This document shows, piece after piece, positions 63,806 through 64,000 of a DNA stretch of 64,000 nucleotides; position 1 is the first letter of the stretch; every line of letters starts with the position of its first letter. Both the position numbers and the translations under genes were made by a program. The notes below the pieces were generated by a model. It searched no databases. It had not been told where the DNA came from and saw nothing but the letters and a program-made list of their open reading frames with translations. The stretch is taken from positions 575,626 to 639,625 of the forward strand of contig OX442423.1 of the NCBI GenBank assembly GCA_949361645.1, in the 5' to 3' direction. Source of the stretch: Spongilla lacustris. Taxonomy: Eukaryota; Porifera; Demospongiae; Spongillida; Spongillidae.

Positions 63806-64000
63806 TGATTAATTGTAATATTTTTAAATATATGGGTGGACGTAACCCCCATTTTGACTTCATATATTTCAGAGTATACAGATATGCATTGCTATTACAA
63901 CTTGCTTCCTGAGTTTAAGCTGTTTTTCAACAAATCTGTAAGCATATGGAGTGAGATATCGCATATACTTGGCTGAATATGCATCAGCAGCTGAATGAAA
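63806..64000. other. Window end, upstream side of the PHD/Ulp1 gene
   Basis: Nothing recognised. The gene may continue upstream beyond the window. Confidence 0.4.

Overview
This is a piece of animal genome, not a bacterial replicon. It has short GT-AG introns, extracellular EGF and EMI modules built from phase-compatible exons, seven-transmembrane receptors, a PHD/Ulp1 gene, non-LTR retrotransposon debris, MITEs and many microsatellites. The mix (a divergent 7TM family, EMI-EGF receptors, AT-rich introns full of TGCATGCA, Ulp1/PHD genes) fits a non-bilaterian animal, most likely a demosponge. That assignment is inference. Two runs of exactly 200 N (25355-25554 and 47358-47557) look like fixed-size scaffolding gaps.

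Layout. 1-9768: most of a giant foldback element. Its two ~1.18 kb outer arms are almost perfectly complementary, and inside them lie 115-bp satellite arrays in opposite orientation. 9822-10630: a compact palindromic MITE of the same family. 11182-13902: the 3' part of receptor gene A (EGF x3, juxtamembrane domain, TM, tyrosine tail). 14127-15594 (-): an unrecognised five-exon gene with a (GA)n intron. 15822-16764: a MITE with 7-bp target duplications. 17960-21399: receptor gene B, complete (signal peptide, EMI, EGF x3, juxtamembrane domain, TM, NPLY tail). 23478-25290: the 5' part of receptor gene C, whose matching 3' part is at 47687-49377 beyond both gaps. 25555-47357, the contig between the gaps, holds minisatellites, retrotransposon fragments, an acylated proline-rich protein gene (32301-36128), a 7TM gene (37298-38176, -), a single-pass Ser/Thr-rich receptor (38672-43795) and a second 7TM gene (44288-45232). 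51218-56645 (-): a mucin-like single-pass receptor with a 24-bp coding VNTR and a tail of repeated YDSLD motifs. 61044-63805 (-): a PHD/Ulp1-type gene with a MITE inserted exactly at an exon end.

How the genes may work together. Genes A, B and C are tandem paralogues. B and C begin with an EMI domain followed by EGF, as in the CED-1/Draper/MEGF10 engulfment receptors, and all three tails carry NPLY plus further tyrosine motifs. The neighbouring mucin-like receptor has an unrelated ectodomain, yet its tail also has NPLY, YDTP and five to six YDS/YDT repeats. The locus therefore looks like a cluster of cell-surface receptors with different ectodomains and a shared phosphotyrosine/PTB docking vocabulary. 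The exon structures were worked out by hand from splice sites and reading-frame continuity. They are not transcript-verified.
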